Origin: Chitinophagaceae bacterium
GTDB taxonomy: Bacteria; Bacteroidota; Bacteroidia; Chitinophagales; Chitinophagaceae
DNA length: 64,000 bases
Assembly: GCA_022841365.1 (NCBI GenBank)
Contig: JALHRP010000015.1
Span: forward strand, 1 to 64,000
Direction of reading: 5' to 3'
Shown here: in pieces, positions 33,961 through 42,731 of the stretch
Position numbering within the stretch: position 1 is the first letter of the stretch
Layout: every line of letters starts with the position of its first letter
The notes under the pieces: generated by a model
Seen by the model: only the letters and a program-made list of their open reading frames with translations
What the model was told of the DNA's origin: nothing
The model's database searches: none
Made by a program: the position numbers and the translations under genes

Positions 33961-34431
33961 ATGCAAAAAACAAAACTCTTAAAACGCTTTCTTACGCTTT
34001 CTTTAACAGTCGTTTTGATCAATACGGCTGTTGCACAATCAACCGAAGACTCTGTAAAAGCTGTTGTTAACAATATGTTTGCAGCTATGAAGAATGCAGA
34101 TTCAGTTGGTTTGAAAAACTGCTTTTCTGATTGGGCCGTTTTGCAAACCATTACCCGAAACAAAGAAGGCGAAACAATTGTGCGTACCGATGCCATTGAT
34201 GGCTTTACATCCTTTGTTGGTAAAACAAACAAAGGCGATGCAGATGAACGTATCAGCTTTGGTGCTGTGCATATTGATGGTGCTTTGGCAAGTGTATGGA
34301 CGCCTTACTCATTTTATTTCAAAGGCAACTTCAGCCATTGCGGAGTGAATTCGTTTCAGCTCGTTCGGGTAAAAGGGCAATGGAAAATACAGCACATCAT
34401 TGATACAAGAAGAAAAACGGATTGCCTGTAA
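33961..34431 (+). CDS. Secreted NTF2-like (SnoaL/DUF4440-type) protein
   Basis: The 156-residue protein has a signal peptide (about 1-25, NTAVAQ) and an NTF2-like cone fold: the helix EDSVKAVVNNMFAAMKNADS, the turn GLKNCFSDWAVLQTI, and closing strands ASVWTPYSFYF and KGQWKIQHIIDTRRK. The fold binds small molecules or catalyses simple isomerisations in other proteins, but no catalytic residues are evident. It is divergent from the YPDGT gene with 42 bp between starts. Confidence 0.75.
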   Translation: MQKTKLLKRFLTLSLTVVLINTAVAQSTEDSVKAVVNNMFAAMKNADSVGLKNCFSDWAVLQTITRNKEGETIVRTDAIDGFTSFVGKTNKGDADERISFGAVHIDGALASVWTPYSFYFKGNFSHCGVNSFQLVRVKGQWKIQHIIDTRRKTDCL

Positions 34432-34463
34432 GCAGCAATAAATTAAAAACTGCAGCCGGTTAT

Positions 34464-35717
34464 TTATTTTCTGTTGAGCCTGTATTTTTTATTCACTTTG
34501 GGGTCATCGAAATATTCATTGGCGTCTTTTGATCCTCTTTCTTCAATTTCCTCAAGCGGAATATCTATAAGCTGAATCTGAATTTGTTTGAGCTCACTCT
34601 TTAACCGGGTGCTTTTTTGCAGAATGTCAGGATCTTTTTCACCAATCAGTACATTATCAGACAACAGATATTCCAGGCGGCGGATGCTTGTTCTTACCAG
34701 TGAAGCAGAGTTTTGATCATATACTTTATTAGGAGCAACCGCTTCTTTTACAGGAACAAGTGTAACGCCAATACCCGGCAGCACACGGCCGATGTTTTTT
34801 TGATTTTCATTGGATGATGTGCCGAGAATTGTTCCGGCTAAAGCGGTGGAGGCCGACGTCATATCAAAGGTTACTCTTGAATTTTTTGTACGCTTAATTT
34901 TTTTATCCAGCGTTCTGAAGGTGAATTTTAATTGCTGTATATATTTTGTATAGTCGCTCACCACTTTATCGTACTCCTGTTTTTTTAGCGGATAATTAAT
35001 GGCATCTCTTACAACAATCCGTACAACCGATGTATCTCTGTTACGGAATTTATCCGTTGCAATAAACTGCAGTTTCAACATTTTCACTTTTCCGCTGTCG
35101 TTGTCTTTCACAAAATCAAATGGAATCCACCAGGCAAATTCATCGCCGCATTTGCTAATGGGCGTCATTGTTTTGATGGGCAGGTTGCTTTCAAAGCTGA
35201 TCATCTCTACCGGAAAATTTCCATTTTCACAGGATAGTTGAAAGCGGATGGAATCTCCTTCATCAACTGTAACAGGGCTTGATACGGATGGGCGAATTTT
35301 TGACGGGATGATTTCTGTATTAAAAAAAACAATCGTAAAAAAAGTATCCTTTTTTTCTGTGGCATTGTTCAGGTTTTGAACACCGAGCTGCACTTTGTAC
35401 TCAATATCGTATTTTAATTTGCCCGATTGGAAATATGCTTTCTCTGCTTTAAACGTCAGCAGGCCGTTGTCTTTATTAATCCGCAATCCCAATGGCGAGT
35501 TTTTAATATACCAGTAGAAATTCTTTTGATCTTTATTGATTTCAAGTTTATAGCTCAGAGAGCTGTCTACATGCAATGTAAAATAAGGGTTGAGATTACG
35601 GATACGAAGGAGCGTATCAATAACTTGCTGTTGAGTGGGCAAGCTGTCTGTATGCTCTTGCGCAAACAGGTACGACAGGCAGAAAAAACTGCTGCAGAGA
35701 ATAAATAATTTCTTCAT
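34464..35717 (-). CDS. Secreted protein with cadherin-like strands and helical tail, unknown function
   Basis: The 417-residue protein has a signal peptide (about 1-19, LFAQ) and two Ig/cadherin-like beta domains (about 40-130 and 135-235; SPVTVDEGDSIRFQLSCENG, LKLQFIATDKFRNRDTSVVR). A mostly helical C-terminal part ends in a charged tail (IPLEEIEERGSKDANEYFDD). It is reminiscent of putative-Ig-domain surface proteins but has no sorting tail. I do not recognise a family. Confidence 0.6.
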   Translation of the reverse strand: MKKLFILCSSFFCLSYLFAQEHTDSLPTQQQVIDTLLRIRNLNPYFTLHVDSSLSYKLEINKDQKNFYWYIKNSPLGLRINKDNGLLTFKAEKAYFQSGKLKYDIEYKVQLGVQNLNNATEKKDTFFTIVFFNTEIIPSKIRPSVSSPVTVDEGDSIRFQLSCENGNFPVEMISFESNLPIKTMTPISKCGDEFAWWIPFDFVKDNDSGKVKMLKLQFIATDKFRNRDTSVVRIVVRDAINYPLKKQEYDKVVSDYTKYIQQLKFTFRTLDKKIKRTKNSRVTFDMTSASTALAGTILGTSSNENQKNIGRVLPGIGVTLVPVKEAVAPNKVYDQNSASLVRTSIRRLEYLLSDNVLIGEKDPDILQKSTRLKSELKQIQIQLIDIPLEEIEERGSKDANEYFDDPKVNKKYRLNRK

Positions 35718-35898
35718 GTTCTATTGCAGCGAAGATACTTTAGTATCACAAACTGTAAAACCCATTTTGCTCTCTTTATTCTTTTATCAGTCTCTGAGTC
35801 TGTTAAAAAAATGAAAAGAATCTGATGATACAGATAGCCACTTTGATTTTTCATTTTAAAACTTATCATCGTTAGTACCGGAGCGTTGCTCAATTCAC

Positions 35899-35930
35899 GA
35901 AAAAACCCGTTGTAGAAACAACGGGTTTAT
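35899..35930 (-). terminator. Terminator of the second hsp20, minus strand
   Basis: A stem AAACCCGTTGT/ACAACGGGTTT with loop TTCT (minus strand) is followed by TTTTTT. It sits 40 bp after the hsp20 stop. Confidence 0.8.
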
Positions 35931-35970
35931 AAACCAAAACCAACTGCTATGATTAAGCTTCATTTGTTCA

Positions 35971-36402
35971 TTACTGAACGGCAATATTTTTTACAGGTTG
36001 CTTCACTTCTGCATGTTTTGGAAGTAACAGTTTCAGCAAACCATTTTCATATTTTGCTTCTATTGCCTCGGTATTAATTTTATCATCAATGGTAAAGCTG
36101 CGTTTAAAAGCAGGGAAGGAAAATTCTCTGCGAACCACTTTTACTTCTTCATTGGCTACCTCTTCTTTTTTTTCATAAGCTACTGTCAGTAAGCCTTTAT
36201 CAACAGACAGTTTAAAGTCTTCTTTGTTTCTTCCGGGGGCAATAATCTCGAGATGATAGGCATCTTTGGTCTCCAGAATATTTACGGCCGGAGTAAATGA
36301 ATGATTGATTGTTTTACCAAAAGCCGGAAGCTCATTGAACAGTTCATCAATAAACGAGTGAACATTTTTTTGTACGGGGTTTTGAATTTTTAAGAGTGTC
36401 AT
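35971..36402 (-). CDS. Hsp20/alpha-crystallin small heat-shock protein
   Basis: About 143 residues from MTLLKIQNPVQKNVHSFIDE; the frame is open 25 codons upstream but lacks family features. The alpha-crystallin domain (about 38-130) shows PAVNILETKDAYHLEIIAPG, DFKLSVDKGLLTVAYE, FTIDDKINTEAIEAKYENGL. It is a holdase chaperone with the usual length. It is divergent from the bacilliredoxin gene and has its own terminator, so it is monocistronic. Confidence 0.93.
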   Translation of the reverse strand: MTLLKIQNPVQKNVHSFIDELFNELPAFGKTINHSFTPAVNILETKDAYHLEIIAPGRNKEDFKLSVDKGLLTVAYEKKEEVANEEVKVVRREFSFPAFKRSFTIDDKINTEAIEAKYENGLLKLLLPKHAEVKQPVKNIAVQ

Positions 36403-36549
36403 GGTATTTATTTTTTTTAAAGTTGAATGATGGTACAGGATGATCAAATGATAAACCAACACGATTTTATAAGTCATAAGTTCCAGTTATGTAAAATTTT
36501 ACAGACAGAAAGACAAGTTCATCCAAACAAATGCGACAAAATTTCCTGT

Positions 36550-36583
36550 TTTGATTAGAGTTAAAACAATTCATATAATTTTG
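36550..36583 (+). promoter_or_regulatory. Promoter of the bacilliredoxin gene
   Basis: TTTG (36550-36553), a 22-bp spacer and TAATTTTG (36576-36583) fit the Bacteroidota consensus with a slightly long spacer. The ATG is at 36611. Confidence 0.6.
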
Positions 36584-36610
36584 TACTGAATTTTAAAAAC
36601 AAATTTCAAC

Positions 36611-37027
36611 ATGTATCCAGCAGAAATAGTAATTCCCATGAAGGGTGAAATGACAGAAGGAGGTTTTGATGAATTGCTTACAGCAGAATCGGTTGATGCT
36701 GCTTTAACACAAAAAGGAACCAGTTTAGTATTTATTAATTCAGTATGCGGATGTGCAGCAGGTAGTGCAAGACCGGGAGTTTTAATGGCTGTAAACAACA
36801 GCAGTAAGCGTCCTGATCATTTGCTAACCAGCTTTGCGGGTTTTGATACAGACGCTGTAAAAAAAATTCGTGAACATCTGTTGCCTTATCCTCCCAGTTC
36901 ACCCGCCATTGCATTATTTAAAGATGGACAGCTTGTTCATTTTATTGAGCGCCATAATATTGAAGGGCGTCCTGCACAAATGATTGCACAAAACCTGATA
37001 GGTGCGTTTGAAGAGCATTGTAACTGA
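36611..37027 (+). CDS. BrxA/BrxB-family bacilliredoxin (YphP/YqiW-like)
   Basis: The 138-residue protein starts MYPAEIVIPMKGEMTEGGFD and has the defining CGC motif (SVCGCAAGSARPG, Cys46 and Cys48) plus the C-terminal IERHNIEGR block. These thioredoxin-fold proteins remove bacillithiol from S-bacillithiolated proteins in the cytoplasm. Its presence implies bacillithiol as the organism's main low-molecular-weight thiol, although no bshA/B/C gene is in the window. It is monocistronic between a promoter and a terminator. Confidence 0.92.
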   Translation: MYPAEIVIPMKGEMTEGGFDELLTAESVDAALTQKGTSLVFINSVCGCAAGSARPGVLMAVNNSSKRPDHLLTSFAGFDTDAVKKIREHLLPYPPSSPAIALFKDGQLVHFIERHNIEGRPAQMIAQNLIGAFEEHCN

Positions 37028-37064
37028 TGACTCTGCATTTTTCAGCTTTGTTCATAGCAGAGTT

Positions 37065-37096
37065 ATTCCCCCGGTAATCTATCGGGGGAATTTTTA
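37065..37096 (+). terminator. Terminator of the bacilliredoxin gene
   Basis: A 9-bp perfect stem (ATTCCCCCG/CGGGGGAAT) with a 9-nt loop is followed by a T-run. Confidence 0.82.
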
Positions 37097-37171
37097 TTCA
37101 GAAGCAGTTTAAAGGGAAGGCGTGAGCAATCCAATTAATTTAAAGTATCATTGCAACTCAATTTTTACAGC

Positions 37172-38461
37172 ATGTATCCCAACTTGTATTATTTCTTTAA
37201 AGAAGTGTTTGGTGTAGAATGGGAGTGGGCAAGGTTCCTCAACTCCTTTGGTTTTTTTGTAGCACTCGCATTTATTGGCGGAGCTGTAGTACTTACAAAA
37301 GGATTGCAACGCAAAGAAAAACAAGGGTTGCTTCAGCCAAAAGAAGAAAAGCGTGTTTTTGGTAAACCTGCAACCACAGGTGAAATTTTGCTCAATGCGT
37401 TGCTCGGTTTTTTAATGGGTTATAAAATAATTGGAGCCTTTATTAATGCTGGAAGTGGTGTAGATCCTCAGGAATATATTTTCTCATCACAGGGCAGTTG
37501 GGGTGCAGGTATTTTTCTTGCGTTGTTGTTTGGCGGTCTCAGATGGTATGAAAAAAATAAACAAAAGGCAGCTAAACCCGAAGAGCGTATGGTACGTGTG
37601 TGGCCACACGAAAGGGTAGGAGATATTGTTGTAATGGCTGCCATCTTTGGTTTTGCAGGCGCAAAAGTGTTTCACAACCTGGAGAATTGGGGCGAGTTTG
37701 TAAAAGATCCTATTGGTTCACTTGTCTCATTCAGCGGATTAACTTTTTATGGCGGTTTAATTTGTGCTGCTGTTGCCATTATCATCTTTGCCCGTAGAAA
37801 AGGAATTTCAATACGGCACCTTGCAGATACCATGGGCCCCACCTTAATGCTTGCTTATGCCATTGGCCGTATTGGTTGTCAGGTTGCAGGCGATGGTGAC
37901 TGGGGAATTCCGAACAGTGCTTATGTGGCCGACTCTACAGGTAATGTTCGTTTAGCATCAGCAGGTGAATTTGAGGCTTCTTTGCAAAAAAATCAAGCAT
38001 ATCTTCAACAGCAGGATGAATTCAAAATATTAAAGCTCGAGGATATACCTCATGCTTCTTTTAAAGCACCTTCTTTCTTACCCGATTGGATGGTTGCTTA
38101 TACCTATCCGCATAATGTAAATAAAGTTGGTGTACGTTTAGCAGGCTGCGACCAGGATGATCACTGTAATTATTTACCGGTACCGGTTTTCCCGACTCCT
38201 TTTTATGAGACTGTAGTTTGTTTACTCTTGTTTGGAATGTTGATGTTTGCCAGAAGTAAAATAAAACTGGCAGGCGGACTCTTCTCACTTTATTTAATTC
38301 TCAATGGCATCGAACGGTTTTTTGTTGAAAAGATCAGGGTCAATACAAAATACCATGATCTTCCCTTTCAACCTACACAGGCAGAACTGATTTCGCTTGC
38401 ATTAGTAATACTGGGCATTGTACTTTACTTTGTAAGCAAACAAAAAGCAAGCAGAGATTAA
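37172..38461 (+). CDS. lgt: Prolipoprotein diacylglyceryl transferase
   Basis: About 429 residues from the ATG of MYPNLYYFFKEVFG; a TTG 21 bp upstream is in frame but less likely. At least seven hydrophobic segments are present, with the Lgt blocks FYGGLICA and AIGRIGCQVAGDGDWG (the catalytic-site Arg lies in GRIG). It transfers diacylglycerol from phosphatidylglycerol to the lipobox Cys of prelipoproteins, several of which are encoded in this window. It is longer than E. coli Lgt (291) because of periplasmic inserts (about 255-330), usual for Bacteroidota. A terminator follows. Confidence 0.93.
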   Translation: MYPNLYYFFKEVFGVEWEWARFLNSFGFFVALAFIGGAVVLTKGLQRKEKQGLLQPKEEKRVFGKPATTGEILLNALLGFLMGYKIIGAFINAGSGVDPQEYIFSSQGSWGAGIFLALLFGGLRWYEKNKQKAAKPEERMVRVWPHERVGDIVVMAAIFGFAGAKVFHNLENWGEFVKDPIGSLVSFSGLTFYGGLICAAVAIIIFARRKGISIRHLADTMGPTLMLAYAIGRIGCQVAGDGDWGIPNSAYVADSTGNVRLASAGEFEASLQKNQAYLQQQDEFKILKLEDIPHASFKAPSFLPDWMVAYTYPHNVNKVGVRLAGCDQDDHCNYLPVPVFPTPFYETVVCLLLFGMLMFARSKIKLAGGLFSLYLILNGIERFFVEKIRVNTKYHDLPFQPTQAELISLALVILGIVLYFVSKQKASRD

Positions 38462-38481
38462 GCTTTCAACTAAAGAAATGT

Positions 38482-38508
38482 AAAAGCCTCCTGAAGGAGG
38501 CTTTTTGC
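38482..38508 (+). terminator. Terminator of lgt
   Basis: AAAAGCCTCCT and AGGAGGCTTTT pair around a tiny loop and are followed by T residues. Confidence 0.8.
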
Positions 38509-38649
38509 TTTTCATCCGTTTATCTCCAAATAACACCTTTCTTCCCAAACAGCGATTTGCCTGTAACAACTTTTTGAGCTATCCGTCCAATGATGAAGTT
38601 GGATTTGCCGAATATCAATCATATTGGCCTTTCGGCATAAAACAATGTA

Positions 38650-38676
38650 CTATGTAAAACATAGAACCTACTTTTG
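38650..38676 (+). promoter_or_regulatory. Palindrome and -7 box upstream of the large barrel gene
   Basis: CTATGT-AAA-ACATAG (38650-38664) is a perfect palindrome that sits directly upstream of TACTTTTG (38669-38676, a TAnnTTTG match). It occupies the place where a -33 box would be expected. A repressor or activator site is plausible. The ATG is 64 bp further on. Confidence 0.5.
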
Positions 38677-38740
38677 ACATGTAATATAAAACGACAGGTA
38701 CTCGTTAATCATTAAACCTCATCATCAAACCTTCATCATC

Positions 38741-41227
38741 ATGAAAAGGATTTCAGCTTTTCTAACTGCGGCATTATTAACCTTATCATCAGCCGGCATT
38801 GCACAAAAAACCTCCATCATCCGTGGAATTGTTCAGGATGAAGCGGCAAAGCCTGTTTATGGCGCAACCGTTTCACTCTACAGAGCAAAAGATACGTCAC
38901 TTGTAAAAGCTGCTATGAGCGATAAAAGCGGTGCATTTACATTCGATGTTGTGAAAGAAGGAGCTTATTATGTTGCTGTAACCGGTATCGGTTACCAAAA
39001 ATCAATGTCTGGACCAATTGAACTAAAAGATGGGGCCGAAGCCGTAGTTCCATCTTTTAGTTTACAACCCGAAGCAAAGGGATTAAAAGAAGTAACAGTT
39101 ACCGGACGTAAACCGATGTTTGAGCAGAAGCCGGACAAACTGGTTGTAAATGTAGATGCATCGCCTACCAATGCCGGTGCCAATGCGCTGGAAGTATTGG
39201 AAAAATCACCCGGTGTTTCTGTTGATAAAGATGGCAACATCAGCTTAAAAGGTAAAGCCGGAGTGCAGGTGTTTATTGATGGCAAACCTGCTTATTTATC
39301 AGGGGCCGATCTGGCCAACTATCTGCGTAATCTGCAGGGCACTCAACTGGATCAGATTGAAATTATGACCAACCCACCTGCAAAGTATGATGCTGCCGGT
39401 AACAGTGGTATCATTAACATCCGTACAAAAAAGACCAAACAAATGGGGTACAGTGTGCTGGCAACCGCTGGTTTTTCGCAAGGGGTCTATCCATCAAACA
39501 ATCAAAACCTCACATTTAACTACCGCAAGAACAAAGTAAATCTCTTTGGTACATTAAGCCGTAATGAACGTAACAGCTTTCAGGAGCTGTCCATTCAACG
39601 CAAGTTTATTGAAGCAACCAGTAAAGAAGTGAAGTCTTTATTTAATCAGGTATCGCACATGCGCCAGTTAAATATGTCGAATAATGCAAAACTGGGAGCT
39701 GATTTCTATCTCAGCAAAAAGACAACGATTGGTGCAACAGTGAACGGATTTTATAACCCCGGAACTTTTACTAATAACAGCGATATTGATATTGCCAATC
39801 CCGGTGGAACAATCATCAGCAAAGCAAATGGTTTTTCTGCAAGCAAGAGTTACTGGAGTCATTTCGGATCGAACCTCAACTTCCGTCACCAGTTTGACAG
39901 TACAGGAAAAGAATTAACTGCTGATGTGGATTTTCTCAACTACAATGTTTCCAGTTCTCAAAACCTGAAGAATAAATATTTTGATGCAGCAGGAAACCCA
40001 TCAGGTAATCCGGATAATTTATTAGGCAGTCTGCCACAGCTCATCAGCATTTACAGCGGTAAAGCAGATTATGTTCACCCCTTGAAAAAAGGAGCAAAGT
40101 TTGAAGCAGGTATTAAAACAAGTTTTGTTGAAACAGATAACAATGCAGTGTATGATACCTTACGTAACGGAAATATGATTCTTGATTCTGCACGCAGCAA
40201 TCATTTTATTTATACCGAGAACATCAATGCAGCTTATGTAAATTACAGTAAGCAGTTCAGTAAAAAATTCAGTGCTCAGTTGGGTTTGCGTCTTGAAAAT
40301 ACAACAGCCAAAGGAAATTCAAAAGGCCTGGCTTATAACACAAGCATTCAAAAATTTGCAGCATTCGACTCAACCTTTACGTTGAACTACACACAATTAT
40401 TTCCAACGGTTTTTCTGCAATATGCAGCCAATGAAAAAAACAGTTTTGTATTGAATTACGGACGTCGTTTACGTCGCCCTGATTACGAAAGTCTCAATCC
40501 GTTTGTTGAGTTTCTTGACCGTTACACATTTGAGCAGGGAAATCCAAATCTGCGTCCGCAGTTCAGTCATAACATTGAGTTGTCTCATACCTACAATAAT
40601 TTTTTAACTACAACCTTGAATTATACAAAAACCAATAACATTATTCAGCAGGTTATAGAGCAGAATGAAGCAACCAATGAGTCGTTTGTAAAACAGGCAA
40701 ACATTGCCAGCCAGCGCCAGTACGGTGTTTCAGTAAGTGCATTTAAGCAGATCAAAGGATTCAGCGGAAATATTTATGCCAATGTGTTTAATAACGAACT
40801 CACAGGTATCGTCAATAACACAATGGTAACAATGGGTGCAACTACGGCCATGTTTAACGGATCGGTTGCTTACAAATTCAAGAAAGGATTATCTACTGAG
40901 ATCAGTGGTTTTTACAGAACAGAAGGGGTGGAAGGTGTGTTTCGCATTGGTGCATTTGGCGGAATGAATGTGGGTGCCAGTTTGCCGGTTTTAAAAACAA
41001 AAGGTACCATCCGGTTAAATGTAAGAGATGTATTGTGGAGTCAGCGTATTAAAGGTGAAAGCAAGTTTGGAAATATTGATGCTGAGTTTCAGAACTACCG
41101 TGATTCAAGAGTTGCAACACTCACTTTCACTTATCGTTTGTCTAAAGGAAAGGTAAATGGCAATGGCCGTCGTAAAGCAAGTGGTGCAGCAGATGAACAG
41201 AACCGTGTAAAAGGAGGCGACAATTAA
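38741..41227 (+). CDS. Outer-membrane beta-barrel protein (OMP_b-brl_3 / TonB-receptor-like)
   Basis: The 828-residue protein has a signal peptide (about 1-21, GIAQ), a CarboxypepD-regulatory-like domain (about 24-110), then a plug-like region (VEVTG-type strand KEVTVTGRKPMFEQKPDKLV; NALEVLEKSPGVSVDKDGNI; VFIDGKPAYLSG; NPPAKYDAAGNSGIINIRTK). The long barrel contains NYGRRLRRPDYESLNPF, the family hallmark. It ends Lys/Arg-rich, not in an aromatic. The substrate is unknown. The gene at the right window edge is a homologue. Confidence 0.88.
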   Translation: MKRISAFLTAALLTLSSAGIAQKTSIIRGIVQDEAAKPVYGATVSLYRAKDTSLVKAAMSDKSGAFTFDVVKEGAYYVAVTGIGYQKSMSGPIELKDGAEAVVPSFSLQPEAKGLKEVTVTGRKPMFEQKPDKLVVNVDASPTNAGANALEVLEKSPGVSVDKDGNISLKGKAGVQVFIDGKPAYLSGADLANYLRNLQGTQLDQIEIMTNPPAKYDAAGNSGIINIRTKKTKQMGYSVLATAGFSQGVYPSNNQNLTFNYRKNKVNLFGTLSRNERNSFQELSIQRKFIEATSKEVKSLFNQVSHMRQLNMSNNAKLGADFYLSKKTTIGATVNGFYNPGTFTNNSDIDIANPGGTIISKANGFSASKSYWSHFGSNLNFRHQFDSTGKELTADVDFLNYNVSSSQNLKNKYFDAAGNPSGNPDNLLGSLPQLISIYSGKADYVHPLKKGAKFEAGIKTSFVETDNNAVYDTLRNGNMILDSARSNHFIYTENINAAYVNYSKQFSKKFSAQLGLRLENTTAKGNSKGLAYNTSIQKFAAFDSTFTLNYTQLFPTVFLQYAANEKNSFVLNYGRRLRRPDYESLNPFVEFLDRYTFEQGNPNLRPQFSHNIELSHTYNNFLTTTLNYTKTNNIIQQVIEQNEATNESFVKQANIASQRQYGVSVSAFKQIKGFSGNIYANVFNNELTGIVNNTMVTMGATTAMFNGSVAYKFKKGLSTEISGFYRTEGVEGVFRIGAFGGMNVGASLPVLKTKGTIRLNVRDVLWSQRIKGESKFGNIDAEFQNYRDSRVATLTFTYRLSKGKVNGNGRRKASGAADEQNRVKGGDN

Positions 41228-41266
41228 GACTTTAAACGATCTCTATATTTCTCATGTTGATTGACG

Positions 41267-41296
41267 ACCCCGGTTTCTACCGGGGTTTCTTTTTTA
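41267..41296 (+). terminator. Terminator of the large barrel gene
   Basis: A 7-bp stem (ACCCCGG/CCGGGGT) with loop TTTCTA is followed by TTCTTTTTT. Confidence 0.75.
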
Positions 41297-41375
41297 CACA
41301 GGGATTAATTTCTCAATGATTATTTTTGCATGGAAACACTTTGTATTTTGTTCTTCTCATTTCAAATTATTTGTT

Positions 41376-41867
41376 ATGCCATCTTTTGATATCGTTAGCA
41401 AAGTAGATGCACAGGCGCTTGATAACGCCGTGAATGTAACCACCAAAGAAATTACCAACCGGTTCGATTTTAAAGCAAGTCATGTGAAGATTGATCTCAA
41501 CAAAAAAGAGTTTAAAATCAATATTGAAGTGGAAGATGAAATGAAAATGGGACAGTTGATAGATGTACTCATCAGCCGTGCACATAAGCAGGGAATTGCA
41601 CCCGAAGCGTTTGATCAGAGCAAAGAATCGTTCCAGAGTGGAAAACTGGTGAAGAAAGAAGTACAGGTGCGTAATGGATTAAAACAGGAAGATGCAAAAA
41701 AAATTGTCAAGCATATTAAAGATTCAGGATTAAAAGTGCAAGCCTCCATTAATGATGATATTGTACGAGTAACCGGCAAAAAAATTGACGATCTGCAGGA
41801 AGTGATCCAGGCTTCAAAAGGATGGGAGCTGGGCATTCCTTTACAATTTGAAAATATGCGTTCATAA
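41376..41867 (+). CDS. yajQ: YajQ-family nucleotide-binding protein
   Basis: About 163 residues from MPSFDIVSKVDAQALDNAVN; the frame is open 20 codons upstream but the family always begins MPSFDIVS. Two ferredoxin-like repeats are visible (FDFKASHVKIDLNKKEFKI; KVQASINDDIVRVTGKK). YajQ proteins bind RNA and nucleotides; in Xanthomonas a member is a cyclic-di-GMP effector. No partner genes are adjacent. Confidence 0.94.
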   Translation: MPSFDIVSKVDAQALDNAVNVTTKEITNRFDFKASHVKIDLNKKEFKINIEVEDEMKMGQLIDVLISRAHKQGIAPEAFDQSKESFQSGKLVKKEVQVRNGLKQEDAKKIVKHIKDSGLKVQASINDDIVRVTGKKIDDLQEVIQASKGWELGIPLQFENMRS

Positions 41868-42203
41868 CCTGTTTATAAACCCCTGTTTTTGCAGTTTTTT
41901 GGTGGATAAACCCGTGCTGAACAGGTGCATATCAAATAAACCAAAAACTTGGAAACGACTTGTAACTAGTACTACATTTATATCACAAAGCCGCTGGAAA
42001 ATTTAGCAATAAAGAAGAAGGTGGTGGAGCAGCAAAGATCCGTTAAACGATAGTTGCTGATTCCGGAAGCACTGGGTTAGTAGGTATAAAAGCGAAAGCA
42101 GATATATTGAACAATTCAGTGCTTCTTTTTTTGATTCAGATTCCGCCCTAAAAACAGAGGGAAATAACATTAAATTTCATTTTGCTGTAAGCGGATTTCC
42201 CCC
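41868..42203. other. Non-coding stretch between yajQ and rpmE, possible small RNA
   Basis: No credible gene is present. It holds an unusual terminator-like element (42066-42132), and the rpmE promoter begins at its right end. The stretch 41940-42065 is where a small RNA would lie if the terminator is not that of yajQ. No known RNA family is recognised. Confidence 0.4.
42066..42132 (+). terminator. Large-loop terminator-like hairpin
   Basis: GAAGCACTG (42066-42074) pairs perfectly with CAGTGCTTC (42117-42125), immediately followed by seven T. The 42-nt loop holds a small GC-GAAA-GC hairpin. The long loop is unusual for a simple terminator and suits the 3' end of a structured RNA. Confidence 0.55.
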
Positions 42204-42211
42204 TAATTTTG
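42181..42211 (+). promoter_or_regulatory. Consensus promoter of rpmE
   Basis: TTTG at 42181-42184, a 19-bp spacer and TAATTTTG at 42204-42211 match the Bacteroidota consensus exactly. The rpmE ATG is at 42266. Confidence 0.8.
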
Positions 42212-42265
42212 CGCTTTCGTTTAAAAAAATGCACGGCTGATCCGTGCTGAAAACTCCCAGGAATT

Positions 42266-42517
42266 ATGAAAAAAGAACTTCATCCAGCTAATTACCGTTT
42301 TGTAGTGTTTAAAGACATGAGTAACGGCTATTCATTTTTAACCCGTTCAACAGCAGCTTCTAAAGAAACTGTGAAGTGGGAAGATGGAAATGAATACCCC
42401 CTCATTAAACTGGAGATTTCCAGCACCAGTCATCCGTTCTTTACCGGCCAGAATATCCTTGTAGATACGGCAGGTCGTATTGACAAATTCAAAAAGAAAT
42501 ACGCTAAAAAAGCATAA
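42266..42517 (+). CDS. rpmE: Large-subunit ribosomal protein bL31, type B
   Basis: The 83-residue protein begins [20 protein letters not shown] and contains [20 protein letters not shown] and a basic tail. It has none of the zinc-binding Cys of type A, so it is the zinc-independent form. It helps bridge the ribosomal subunits. In some other bacteria the type B form is induced under zinc limitation by Zur; here it has a plain consensus promoter and no second L31 is seen. Confidence 0.96.
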   Translation: MKKELHPANYRFVVFKDMSNGYSFLTRSTAASKETVKWEDGNEYPLIKLEISSTSHPFFTGQNILVDTAGRIDKFKKKYAKKA

Positions 42518-42556
42518 GCTGAACGCTTTCTTTAAGAGCCACTCAGTAAATACATT

Positions 42557-42585
42557 ATCCCTCGGTTTTCCGGGGGATTTTTTTT
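42557..42585 (+). terminator. Terminator of rpmE
   Basis: ATCCCTCGG/CCGGGGGAT (one G-T pair) around loop TTTT is followed by a long T-run. Confidence 0.82.
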
Positions 42586-42589
42586 GTAC

Positions 42590-42721
42590 GCCCCCATCCC
42601 CTAAAGGGGAGTAAATACACTATCCAACGAAGCGCAAATCATATTGAAAAAGAAAACCACCCAAAATCGGGTGGCTAACTATTCATTTTAAACTTAATAA
42701 CTCCCCTTCAGGGATGGGGGC
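42590..42721. repeat. Inverted GC-rich repeat pair
   Basis: GCCCCCATCCCCTAAAGGGG... at 42590-42611 recurs inverted at 42701-42721 with two small differences. The 90-bp interior holds the ychF terminator. Each arm can also fold on itself. Related elements occur at 28081 and, more loosely, 62033. Confidence 0.7.
42648..42674 (-). terminator. Terminator of ychF, minus strand
   Basis: On the minus strand CCACCC-GATTTT-GGGTGG is followed by TTTTCTTTTT. Confidence 0.75.
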
Positions 42722-42731
42722 ATCGGGCTTC

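Noticed and set aside
41868-42132. tmRNA, 6S RNA or RNase P RNA
   Set aside because: No tag frame, CCA end, tRNA-like domain or known conserved core could be found, and the stretch is too short for RNase P RNA.
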